Positions 11,086 to 21,801 of a DNA stretch of 64,000 nt are shown in pieces (position 1 is the first letter of the stretch; each line of letters starts with the position of its first letter). The notes beneath the pieces were generated by a model. The model did no database searches, was not told the origin of the DNA, and worked only from the letters and a program-made list of their open reading frames with translations. The stretch is from assembly GCA_031213475.1 (NCBI GenBank), contig JARUPZ010000003.1, positions 11,441,127 through 11,505,126 on the forward strand. Reading direction: 5' to 3'. This DNA comes from Nereocystis luetkeana (taxonomy: Eukaryota; Sar; Phaeophyceae; Laminariales; Laminariaceae). Position numbers and translations under genes: made by a program.

Positions 11086-12942
11086 ATTACGGGAGACCAT
11101 AGTAAATAGGACCAAATATTGTGAGTAAAAATATGTAATACAAGGCGCTTCGCTCCGCGGGCGGCCTACGCCGCCCGCTACGCTCGCTCAGGAAGGAAAA
11201 AAGTACATCAAATTATGCGAAGTGACAGGTCCACGATTGAGTTTAGGTCGTAATTGCAAACCGGCGACTTGATAATGCCAAGAGTCCCGCCGCCATGCTT
11301 CAGGAACAAACAGCTCCCACGCCAGCTCGAATGCCACATATGCGCTTCGCGTCGCGGATGTCGTACGTACGTACATACCCCAGGTAGGATACTGCTGTCT
11401 GTACTTATTTTCTTCTTTCGATATATTCTTATGTCTGTACTCGTATGTAGGAAGAAGGCGAAAGCACAGCACGGCACAGCAGCAAAAAAAATGAAAATGA
11501 AACCGAAAACTCGGAAAGGGAAATAAATCCCCGTCCCCTCTCGTGTAATAATTTTCTGCCTGATTGGAACACCCTGCACCCGGTCAAAAAGAAGAAAAGA
11601 AAAAAAACGCACAGAAGAGCTTCTCTCTCAGCCTCGTACGCCGTCTGCCCCTCTCGCGACCACCTCGCTACCGATTCGGTCCGGGTAAAGCTTTTATCAC
11701 TCTCTGCCACAATCAGCCCCGTCGCCCGCCTCGCGTGAAGCTCGGTGCTCACCGTGGCCGTCGTTCGCCAGCTCGATAACGTTGGTGTTCAAACTGCACA
11801 CCTCCTTCTTTCAACTTCAGCGTGGTCGCAAAAATAAGCACCGCTTGAATAGTATCTTGCCCTCCTGAACGACCTTTATGAACTCGTACATACTCTATCA
11901 ACAATCATAAATCGGAGCCAGACAAAGCCCGTTCATGCATCCCTCATGTCTCGAGGCACACGCGACGCCTAGGCACGAAAGCGGCGACCGCGCTCCTTGC
12001 AACCTCCCCTCTACCCGCCAGCACCCGCTGACACCCGCGACGGCGCCGGGCTCTCCCGCCGTGCCGTACTCGGAGTACACGCACGCACACGAAACGAAAG
12101 ACGAAAAAAGGAAGAAAGGACGTGCCAAGAGAAATGGAGAAAACCAAGAACTGCTGGAAAGGTCCGGCAAGTAGTAATGAAAAGCTGCCTGATTGGAGCA
12201 CCCTGCACCCGGTCGAAAAGAAGAAACGAAAAAAATCGCACAGAAGAGCTTCTCTCTCAGCCTCGTACGCCGCCCGCCCCTCTCGCGACCACCTCGCTAC
12301 CGATTCGGTCCGGGTAAAGCTTATATCACTCTCTGCCACAATCAGCCCCGTCGCCCGCCCCGCGTGAAGCCCGGTGCTCACCGTGGCCGTCGTTCGCCAA
12401 CTCGATAACGTTGGTGTTCAAACTGCACACCTCCCTCTTTCAACTTCAGCGTGGTCGCAAAAATAAGCACCGCTTTAGTAGTATCTTGCCCTCCTGAACG
12501 ACCTTTATAAACTCGTACATACTCTATCAACAATCATAAATCGAAGCCAGACGAAGCCCGTTCATGCATCCCTCGTGTCTCGAGGCACACGCGACGCCTA
12601 GGCACGAAAGCGGCGACCGCGCTCCTTGCAACCCCCCCTCTACCCGCCAGCACCCGCTGACACCCGCGACGGTGCCGGGTCCTCCCGCGATGCCGTGCTC
12701 GGAGAACACGCACGCACACGAAACGAAAGAAGAAAAAAGGAAGAAATGGCCGAGAAAACAAAGAACTGCTGGAAAGGTCCGGCAAGTAATGAAAGGAGGC
12801 GGTTTGGAAGTGGGAGCTCTGAGAGGCCAGGGATGCACCAACCGAGCACGCTCAGGGGTTGTGATCTAAGTATGTAGTTCTGTATACCTGGTAGTTTTTT
12901 TGTGTGTAACGTAGGTCCTATTAACTAAGGTTCCCCGTAATT
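11086..12942. mobile_element. MITE family A copy 5, split by an insertion
   Basis: The left half (11086-11139, TTACGGGAGACCATAG) and the right half (12889-12942, ending CCCCGTAA) together make one family A element. The 1.75-kb element K sits between them, so K inserted into an existing MITE. Confidence 0.8.
11140..12888 (+). mobile_element. Element K, long form with internal tandem duplication
   Basis: It starts ATACAAGGCGCTTCGC with a GC-rich hairpin (GGGCGGCCTACGCCGCCC) just inside and ends near GTATGTAGTTCT. Bases 11551-12186 and 12187 to about 12805 are two near-identical direct copies of about 636 bp. A single-unit version lies inverted at 43893-45016. Open frames in K are short, differ between strands and have no recognisable domain, so I regard it as non-autonomous. 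Its class is unknown. Confidence 0.8.
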
Positions 12943-13995
12943 GACGCCTCTTTTCCTTCTGCACCCCACACCTACTGTACTGTACATACGTTGATGCTTT
13001 CGTGTACCAGGTACAGCAGTACAGGACAGCTACCAGGTACCAATATGTACGAAAACGAGCACTAAGAACAAAGAAGCCATGCTGAGGTTCACAGAAGACT
13101 AAGAAATTCGGGAGTCGTTACACTTAGAAGTTGTAGAACGCACCCACCCGTTCTCAAATATGAAACCATTTTTTCAACTCGCGTTCAACCGCTCTGCACG
13201 ATTCACGCGTTGATCGATCAAACAAATCGATCAATCTGGGACGAAGTGGCCATTGGCTGTTGCCCGCGCTCCTCTGAACCCGAAGAGCGGCCATGTATGT
13301 GTCCAGCAGTACCACCGAATCGCAAGATGCCACCTACCAGCACGGCCCTCGTGTACCCTGTTGGTACCCTGGTATGAAACGCCGATTCCTTTTCGTCGAC
13401 GAGCCTGTGCCGTGAGACCCAGGAGCATCGTACAGAGTACGTGAAATAACGGCAGTCCATGACGACTGCTCTATATACGTACGCAGCTAGGGGCGCCTGC
13501 TTCTGACTTTGTGTTTGTGCTCAGGAGGGCTGGCGTCGGCCACTATACACCAGGTACAAACATGTAATGTCTGCTGCATGCCAGGCACTGCAGTATGCCG
13601 TGAGCATTAGTCGCCTTTTTGAAGTCTGCTGGATAAATGCCGAAATGGCGTTACGTGTATGATATGTAAGCACATCGCGGCCAACCCCACACGCCGCACG
13701 CATATGACCCGCGACTTCGAGAGTGGAGATTGTCCTAATCGAAACATACGACAAAACAATTTGAAAAAAACGCGTCTTACCGTCTCCGTGTGATCAAGTC
13801 ACAAGGTCACGAGATGTCTCTCCCCCTTTTTGTCAACTACTTTTTGGACCCCCCTTTTTTACGAGGTCATAATGCCCCTCCCTTCCCTTCCCTCTCTTGT
13901 TCCATTTATCCTGTCTTCCTCTCTTTGTTTCTGGTCACCACTTGACCATCTCCCCTCCCCTCCTCCTTATCGCGGCGGCGAACTGGTCTGTTCAG
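12943..13995 (+). other. Upstream region of IMP1
   Basis: Mostly non-coding. A short frame starting ATG at 13567 and ending at 13656 before GTATGA encodes a 30-residue hydrophobic peptide (MSAACQALQYAVSISRLFEV...). It is in the right phase to be the first IMP1 exon. A long pyrimidine tract at 13880-13990 precedes the next exon. Confidence 0.4.
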
Positions 13996-16163
13996 TGCGC
14001 TGGACCCTCCATGGAGCCGACGATCAACTCGTCTGGAGACCTTCTGTTTGCGGAAAGGTTCTCCTCTTGGACTGGCAAGCTGGAGAGAGGGGACGTGGTG
14101 ATCGCCGTCCCTCCGGTCAACGAGAGACTCAAGGTCTGCAAGCGCATCATCGCCTTGGTGAGCCGGAAACACTATTTTAGTGGCACCGAGACCGGTACAG
14201 TGAGTGCATGCAACACCACCCCAAAGTTTGTCATCGTTGGTACTGATAGAAAATAAGAGCTTCGTGGTGGCTGTTTTTTGCAAAGTACTGAAGTGACCAT
14301 ACTTGGTATGGTGCTGGTGGAAAATAGCGCTTCGTGTTGACTATTTCTTGTACTATTAGTAATGACTGCTGTCTTGCAAGCATTGGAGTATAGATATACA
14401 CATATATATACCTCGCCGCTTTTTTATAGGCACAATACATTAGCCGTCGACATGGAAAAAATGAGCGACGAAGCGGAGAACTTTCCGGCCGTTTCCCAGC
14501 AAAAAGACGCCGCCATAGGCCGAAGATATAGTGAGCAACTCCCCGATGTTGTTGATAGTATAATCTGGAGGGGTTGTTCCACGATTTTTCAGAGGTTGGT
14601 TACATAAATGCTACCCCCCCTCCCCCTAGGGTATCGTGGCCGCCAAGTAAGGCTAGCCAGGCAGGTCCGCCCCGGCTTGTTCTTTCAACAGGAATGGGAC
14701 AACACGTATTGCCTGTTGCCGCACAAAATCTTTTTTTGGTTCATTCATCACGACCCCAGATTAGTATGTTCAGCAGTACGTAGCAGTAGGCTGCTGTTGT
14801 GTTTTTTATTGTAAGTCCTACAATGAAGTACCTGGTAGTGCCTAATTTATAATTTCAATTTCAATATGCAGCAGCACGTAGAAGGCAGCGGTTGTGCCGG
14901 CCATTACAGTTGATTCCAAGTTTCCCGCGCCTGTAATATTGTTTCGCTGCTGTTAACGTCGAAAACTAATTTTCAAGTTGTCCCGCGTCCTGCTTTTTCG
15001 TTCGTTTTGTTTGTATCGTGTTTTTTTTTTTTTTCAACGCAATAGCCTGGGGAGACCGTCTTGGTGCGGTCGAGGTCGTGGCATACCGGCGACCGGCCGG
15101 AGGTTGTGCCAGCGGGTCACGTCTGGGTTGAGGGAGATAACCCGGACAACTCTTCGGACTCTCGCGCGTACGGCCCAATACCTCTGGCGATGGTGCAGGC
15201 GAGGGTATTTTACAAGGTGAGAGCTTTTCACAGATCGGACAGCTGACGATCTGCTACTACTCACTGCATGCAGACCACCGTCTAGATCATCAGGGTCTTG
15301 ATTGAACCCGCCCTTGTGAGATGTTGTGCAGGGTCTGTATGTATACCGTACGTAACCCGAGACAATGTGTGCTAGACCGTGCAGATCGGACGGCTTCCAC
15401 CCGGCAACATGAGCCATCAAGCACCAGGTAGATCATGGAGGTCAGCAGAATATCTGTCTTGTTGGCCCTTGTAGGACTGCAGTCCCGTTTTGGGGATAGA
15501 CCACTCTCAAGTCTAATTCGTACCCAAAACAGACTTACAGTTTGCAACAAAAGGGTTTATTTGGTTCACTATAAGTCGTTGACTATAAGTCGCCAACTAG
15601 TACGTGACCGACTTGTTATTTAATTGGTTAGGCAGGACATATATTATAATTATCTTTGCGTGCAGTACACCCATTGCGCAGTTCTACTGTAGTTATGCCT
15701 TTTTTGTGTTCCAACTTCACAGCGCTTTTATGGCTTGACGTGGGTTTTTTATTGTTGTTTGACACTTAATAAGCCAGTTGCAGCAGTAGATGGCTCACTG
15801 TTTCCACCCAATTGATGTCAAGCCGCGAAGCCCAGCCAACTATTAATAGCTGACAGCTCCATTATATGAAATATAGTGTTCATAGCCGCATTTTTTTCCC
15901 CATCTCGATTCCCCCAGCTTTTGTTACGTTTTTGTGAAGGATACCCCTGCCAATTTCACAAGCTGACCACCTACCGTGTCCCTGCCGACACGCCCGCCGC
16001 TGTTTTTGCCCTTCGACCACGACGACGCGAAACACAGGCGTGGCCGCTGTCCGAAATCGGTCCGGTGCCGCGTCGAGTCCCTAAGTTGGCGTCCCCTGTG
16101 TTGTTTCGAAGGGACTCGGACGAGGACTATGACAGCCGTTTAGAGGCGGAGAGGGCGCAGTAG
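13996..16163 (+). CDS. IMP1: Mitochondrial inner membrane protease subunit 1 (signal peptidase S26 family)
   Basis: Three exons are clear: 13996-14157, 15046-15216 and 16038-16163 (stop TAG). All introns are phase 0 and GT-AG. Exon A carries CAGPSMEPT with the catalytic serine and ends in KRIIAL, whose lysine is the general base. Exon B carries [20 protein letters not shown] and YGPIP, the conserved S26 box. Exon C gives [13 protein letters not shown] and an acidic, charged tail. The product cleaves sorting signals from proteins delivered to the mitochondrial intermembrane space, as a heterodimer with IMP2. The N-terminal membrane segment must lie in an exon upstream of 13996; 13567-13656 is a candidate. 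The length of about 153 residues plus the first exon fits the family (about 165). The start is the only doubtful point. Confidence 0.9.
15471..15558. mobile_element. MITE family F, degenerate copy in IMP1 intron
   Basis: The left arm GGACTGCAGTCCCGTTTTGG matches family F. The right arm (ACCCAAAACAGACTTACAG) is decayed. It lies between IMP1 exons B and C. Confidence 0.65.
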
Positions 16164-19100
16164 TGGTGTGTTGGAGGTGGAGGCGTACTCATTGTTTGCT
16201 TGCCTTTGTCATCTGACCATTGACCACGCATCCCTTTCGAGACGGGGGGGGGGGGTGTACTCGAAATCATGCATGGCCGTAATCGTATGACCATAGATCG
16301 GGGGGGGGGGGAAGCAGTGAGCATCACCGACAGCCCGCGGGAGACACACAGTCAGTCGTTTAGAGGGACAGTGAGGTGGAGGGGGTGGTGCAGCGGTGAG
16401 CATCACCGACAGCCCGCGGGAGCCAGAAAGAGGAGGGGAGACGAACACGCCTTCCACGATATTATAATATTCAGACAGGGTAGCTCTCGCTTAGAGCCGC
16501 GCGCTCAGTTAGATGTTTTTGTAACTGTCGTCAACTGCTGTAATGCTGTTTTTCTCTTTTTTGTTCGGGAGATTTTTCGTGCTATTAATAGGACGATGCG
16601 CAATTTTCGGCTTCAAATTTCTTCTGACTGATGTTCGGCTTCCCCAGCTCAAAAGGGTTAAAATATTGGCATACTTTTTGTATCGCTGAGTAAATTGGGA
16701 ACTCGCTCCCAAAAAGTGCCGCGGGGTCGAAGTAAAAGTCACAGGTGGCGGGGGCGCCTCGTCTGGTTGAAAAGAGCGCCTGTGTTCGTTTTTTATAGCA
16801 GACGAGTATGTGCCGGTTTCGTTGGCAAAAATCGGATCTCACCGTTTTGTTTATTTTGTTCAAGAGAGTGATACAAACATAACGGGATATATCAGACGTC
16901 AGCTGTGAGTTGTTTGCGAACGAAAGTGGTCTGGATGTATGATATGTTTTTTCGAGAACCAACGCTTTCTTGTGTTATCTCGCGAATGAGAATGTAGTGC
17001 ACCAGGTATTTGAAGCTTTTGAGTAGTCTTACGTAATGTTTTGAGTAGCCCCAGAATGAATTTCGCGTGCTCTTTTTTGTCTTGTCTCTCGGAAATCGTC
17101 CGGCCGTTTGGAGTGGTCGGCAGGGAGACGCCTCGATTTCCCACAGCGTACGCAGCGAGCGGTCCCGTACGTTTTGCCAAGAATTGACTGAAAATAGGTG
17201 AGTGTTCGTACAAGGATAACAAATGGCAAGGTTTCCACACCTTGAACGGACAGATCATCTACAGATCATGTTCTATCTACCTACAGAGTACAGATCTTGC
17301 CCCCCAGGAAACATGCGCTGTTCATAAATCTTACAGATTACAGTAAGTACACGAGTCCTATACCCGGCAACATGAGCCATTAGCAGCAATTATTAATAGA
17401 TCATAGGTGCCTTACCAAACATCGCGAACATATCTGCCTTGAAAAATCTAGTCCCCGGAGCGGGATCGATAAGTAAGAATACATTTGTCCTTCGTAGATG
17501 TGCCAGTAAGGTTCGAGGATATGTGCTGGCGACGGAGGATTGTCGTCGATATTAATGGCAATGGATCACCTCAACCTGCGGCCGGAAAAGGGCACGCGTG
17601 CATTGTTTTTTTTCGTTCTGCCGAAACAAGGGGAAGGCCAAACTGACAATACGATTGATTGTTGGACCATGCACGTATTATACAGCTGTCTGTGTGAACA
17701 AGTTGATAGCTGCAGAGATGTAAGCTGGTAAGAGGCACAGGGATGTCGATGCTGGATTGGGCACGCTGCTTGTAGTAGTTCATGATCTTCTTATCGCTCC
17801 CACATGTTCCGTGAGTTGAGAGAGAGAACTCGAGTGAACGAGGTGGGCTCCGTCGGAAACACATCTCAGCCCAGACGTCGGCCAAAACTAACCTAGTATG
17901 CAGGTACTACTACTGTACGAGTACTCCCAGAAAGGCTCCCAAAGCGCTACGAGCATGTGGCCAAATATGATTCGCATATGAGAATGTTCCCAAAACGCTA
18001 CGTGTAGCCGTATAAAAGATTCGCAAACGGGTATGTACGTGCTACTCCTCCATCGTAGCGGTGAGCATTATTTATGTAAAGTGTACAGCAGTCAAAACCC
18101 AAAAGTATCAGGTACCGTTCAGCCCTTCCCGCTAAAAACCGTGTACATACGCGTATCTGGTATACCTTGTATCACACTCGTACATACAGCTGTCGTAACC
18201 GAATAACAGAATGTCAGCTACGTTTTTGGTGAGGAAATAAGCTATTAATACCACTGCTTGCTGTAAGTTTTTGCATTTCCCCACCACAAACGTATATCGT
18301 ACTGGTATCAGGGACGGTCAGTTTTTTCGGGCGGGTTTAGCCAAAAACTGGAATACCAATTTGGGCCAAAAACAGGTACACACTAAAACCTACCGTGGCA
18401 TACAGTAAAAAGCACACGCCATTAGCCCTGCGATTGGCCAGCCTCGCATATTTCCTGTTTTTGGCTTGAAACGGCTCGCAGGTACACACCTACCTGGGTT
18501 CGTCTACCCTTGTGTACGTACCTTCCAACTGGTTTTGCCTAATTTTGGGCAAATCAGAGGAGGCACAACACTGCCCCCCCTACACGATTACCGCCTTCGT
18601 CTCTGATCGGGGTAAGGCTTTACCGCACCACGACCCGCCACAACGACGTACGTACAAAAAACTCGTATACAAGGCACACTTGTCATTGACACAGACGGCA
18701 GTTCTTCTGACTCATCCACACGCCGCGTGGAGAAGGGGTCAGTCTTCGGTACGTACGTACGTACGGCAAAAAAAAAACTTCGTGCGATTCAACCTGCCAA
18801 ACTGATGATCCCGATACGTACAAATATCAATAGTCATTATTCATATTATGTTCCGCTAACGATGTAGCCACATTTATTTAGTACGACTGAGTGTGACCAC
18901 GAGACTCGAGTACAATCAGAGCACTCACAAATGCAGTAACTCATTCAGATTTTGGAGGCCGCACGCTTCACTGTTCAGGCGCAAGAAACAGCAGCAAGCA
19001 TCTTTGTTTGAGGTTTCTCATGGCCTAAAAAAAGAAAAAAGAAAAAAAAGAAGAAACAAACACAGCGAATGGCGTGTGTTTTTTACTCGGGTTTCAATTC

Positions 19101-21532
19101 TACCTGTTTTGGGCTCATATTTGAACAGGTTACCTCTCTCTGTTCCTGGTTTTCACAAAAATAAAACGAAAAATGAGCCGTGACGGAGAACATGTCGACG
19201 GCAGGACAGCAGGGGCATTGATGTCAAACCTACCCACCAGGATTTTTTCTTGGAAAGATGATCGCGGAAACGAGAGACCGCTACCGTTGAACCAGTATCT
19301 GCAATTCTCACGGGATCCCGCTGAAATCACAACATGCCAGTTCGGTGCCGATGGCATGGAAAAAAGCAATATACGTGTACACGCATAAACACATCAGACG
19401 TCATCGTCGGCGCTTGCATTATAAGTCACGTCATCGTAGCCCTTCTCGAGCTCAATGTTCATATCATACGTACGTAGGCAACACCTCCCGAAATGAGGTC
19501 TATGATCAGGCTATCGGTACACGAAAAAATAAAAAAAATTGGCACACCACATGCGTAGATATAGCTGGTGAGCACGAAATTCGTACGAGACCAAACGAAC
19601 GGGGACACAGCGTTCACTCGAGGAATCGCAACCAAAAACATCAACGGGGGGGAAGGGTTCTCTCTCCACACAAATCAACACACCACGCCAACCCCCCCCC
19701 CCCTCCCCCCACCAACCCCCATATTGATACATGGTTATATACTACAGCACGCAAAAAAAAACGATCAAAAAAAAGCAAGTATGTAAAAACCAAAACATGT
19801 CTACATACCAGGTATGCAGGAACACGCAGGCAGGGGGCAAGCGCCTTTTTCCCCTCGTCAGCTAAAGAAAAAAAAAAAAAAAAAACGCGCCCGATACTGC
19901 ACATGTTCCCGTGCACACACACACACATCCACCACGCACGCCGCAGTGTATTTAATCAAAATCACACTATTATCATCACGACCGGCAGTCATGTCTCCTA
20001 CTGCTGTAGGTCGAAGAGGAAAATTTCCACGAAAAAATAATACACCAGGTTCCTGATGAAGCGCAAATTTCCACAGCAACACCAGGTTCCTGGTGAGGCA
20101 CAATTTCCACAGCAACTTTGTACGTACGTGGTACGTATCAGTTGCCCGTGAACAGACGAAAAAAAAAAAAAACTTCCCGCAAACTGACCCGCCCCTCCCT
20201 CCCTCCCTGCCTCCCTCCAAGCGCCAACATCGCGGCTAAGCTCCACGCTAAAGTTTTTTACGCCCCCCCCCCCCCCCCCCGTTCCCGCCTTTGGACAGCC
20301 GACAAAGCCAACTCGTGCTAGAGGCGGGTGTCTTCGTTTTCTCTCGCTGCCAGCACACTTTCTCCGTGCGCAGCGCAGCTATATGATACGATATGGTTGT
20401 TGGCACCGTTTTCGCTTTTAAAAAAAGAGCTAGAATTTCACGACCCCTGCAGCGATTCAACGAAACATACACGAGAGTTTCACACGCTTAAGAACAGGCA
20501 GTCGCGTCGCCCCTCCCCACTCGAAAAAGCAATAGAGCAATGGCATTATTCGCTCACCATCCTATCGCAACAATACGTTTTATGTTAATCTGCGCGCCTT
20601 GAACGGGCAGAGTGGGATTCAAATACGGAGGCCTCTTAGGTGGCTGCTTTGGCAGCGGACAAAACCCACAAGGCAACAGGAGGAGGGTTCAACTTTCCAC
20701 ACCACGCCACTTCAACGACGCCTGCCACCTCATGAGAAGCAACCCCCTCACCCCCCGCCCGTCCGCTCCCTTGAGCCCCCCCCCCCTTGGCAAGCAATGC
20801 CTGCCTGGTCTGTGAAAATCCAACGTGCTTCGTCCTGGCATTGTGGGGATGCGAGGGTCCTCTGGCCATTCGACTATGGCCACTGGCACCGCGTGCAAAC
20901 ACCGCCCTCCCCCCCCTCGCTCCCCGTGTCTGCGACTGCTTTCCTCCACATCGTCGCTTTTTGAGGCCGCTGCCGCCGCCGTCTTTCCCCCATTTCCCCT
21001 CCTCGCACCCTCCCCCCGCTAAAGGCATAAACGTAGCAAGCTACTGTTACACGTATCAAAAGGACTACTACCACCCAGGTATCATCGTCGCACATACGGG
21101 CGAACAAGGCACTGCTAAGTACTACCACGCACGTACGCACAAACTGTCGCACAGGTTAAACCAAAACTGAATACTCGTATTTCGTACTGCTACTGTTTGT
21201 AGGCATCAATCACCATAGCGTCACACGATAAAACAAAACCGGGGGGGGGGGGCAATCCACGACACGGCACGGCAAAAAAAGACAAGATACTCCTCCGCTC
21301 CGCTCCGGTCTGCTACTACTCTCGTCTCGTTTCCAGACACGACGCTGCTCCGCTCCGCTACTCTAGTCTCGTTCCGTTCTTTTGCCGCGTAGCACCTTGT
21401 CACCTTGGCAGCATCGCGCCGAGGCCGGACACTGGCGGCGATGGAATTTTCCTCAGGGGCGAGCGAGAATACGCTCTCTCCGCCGCCGCTACCGCAGCCG
21501 CTCTCTCTGTAGATCGTTGCTGACGCACCCAC
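16164..21532. other. Intergenic, repeat-bearing; one possible short ORF
   Basis: Just after IMP1 there are poly(G) tracts around GCATGGCCGTAATCGTATGACC (16245-16312) and a 26-bp direct repeat (GAGCATCACCGACAGCCCGC) at 16318 and 16397. At 17029-17238 (-) a frame carries CVRCGKSRRLP, faintly like a CW zinc finger but incomplete. A plus-strand ORF at 19173-19388 (71 aa, starts MSRDGEHVDG) has natural composition but no known match. Poly(A), poly(T) and C-rich tracts fill 19690-20290. I recognise no gene. Confidence 0.4.
19173..19388 (+). CDS. Possible small ORF, unknown
   Basis: A 71-residue frame from an ATG in an A-rich context to a TAA. The composition is mixed and protein-like (NLPTRIFSWKDDRGNERPLP), unlike the repeat-derived frames around it. 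There is no signal peptide, membrane segment or known domain. It may be an intact small gene, an exon or chance. Confidence 0.22.
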   Translation: MSRDGEHVDGRTAGALMSNLPTRIFSWKDDRGNERPLPLNQYLQFSRDPAEITTCQFGADGMEKSNIRVHA

Positions 21533-21801
21533 CTCCCCCCCCGGTTGCTCCCAATACCACCCGCGCCACCGCCCCCTCCGCCAACCCCACCCATATTCTT
21601 TGGAAACCCTCTGTGGCGTACCGGGTAGCCCCCCGAATTGCCCGTGATGGTGGCAGACCTCTCGTGCCCGACGGGGGAGGGGGAGTGTGTTCGGTCGGCG
21701 TCCCTCCCCCCGCTCACTCCGTTGGCCGCGTGTGAACCGTGTCCACCGCCACCGCCGCTGCAGCTGCTGCTGGTGCCGACGCTGCTGCCGTTTCGCGACA
21801 T
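21533..21801 (-). CDS. Candidate first exon, Gly/Ser-rich protein
   Basis: On the minus strand an ATG at 21801 opens a GC-rich frame (MSRNGSSVGTSSSCSGGGGG...) that reaches a good donor GAG|GTGGGT at 21533 in phase 2. The peptide is low-complexity Gly/Ser/Arg with no domain. Composition and codon style resemble the Gly-rich exon at 40978-41901. I could not find the following exons, so the gene is not named. Confidence 0.35.

Noticed and set aside
11898..12877. Pro/Arg-rich ORFs repeated at 43896-45016
   Set aside because: They occur on both strands and several frames of element K. The similarity is DNA-level from recent duplication, not coding conservation.
13897..13995. Extending IMP1 to the in-frame ATG at 13897
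   Set aside because: The stretch is a pyrimidine-rich tract ending TTCAG directly before CAGPSM, so it reads as an intron end rather than coding.
17029..17238. CW-type zinc finger (CVRCGKSRRLP)
   Set aside because: Only one CxxC pair is present and the expected tryptophans and second cysteine pair are missing.
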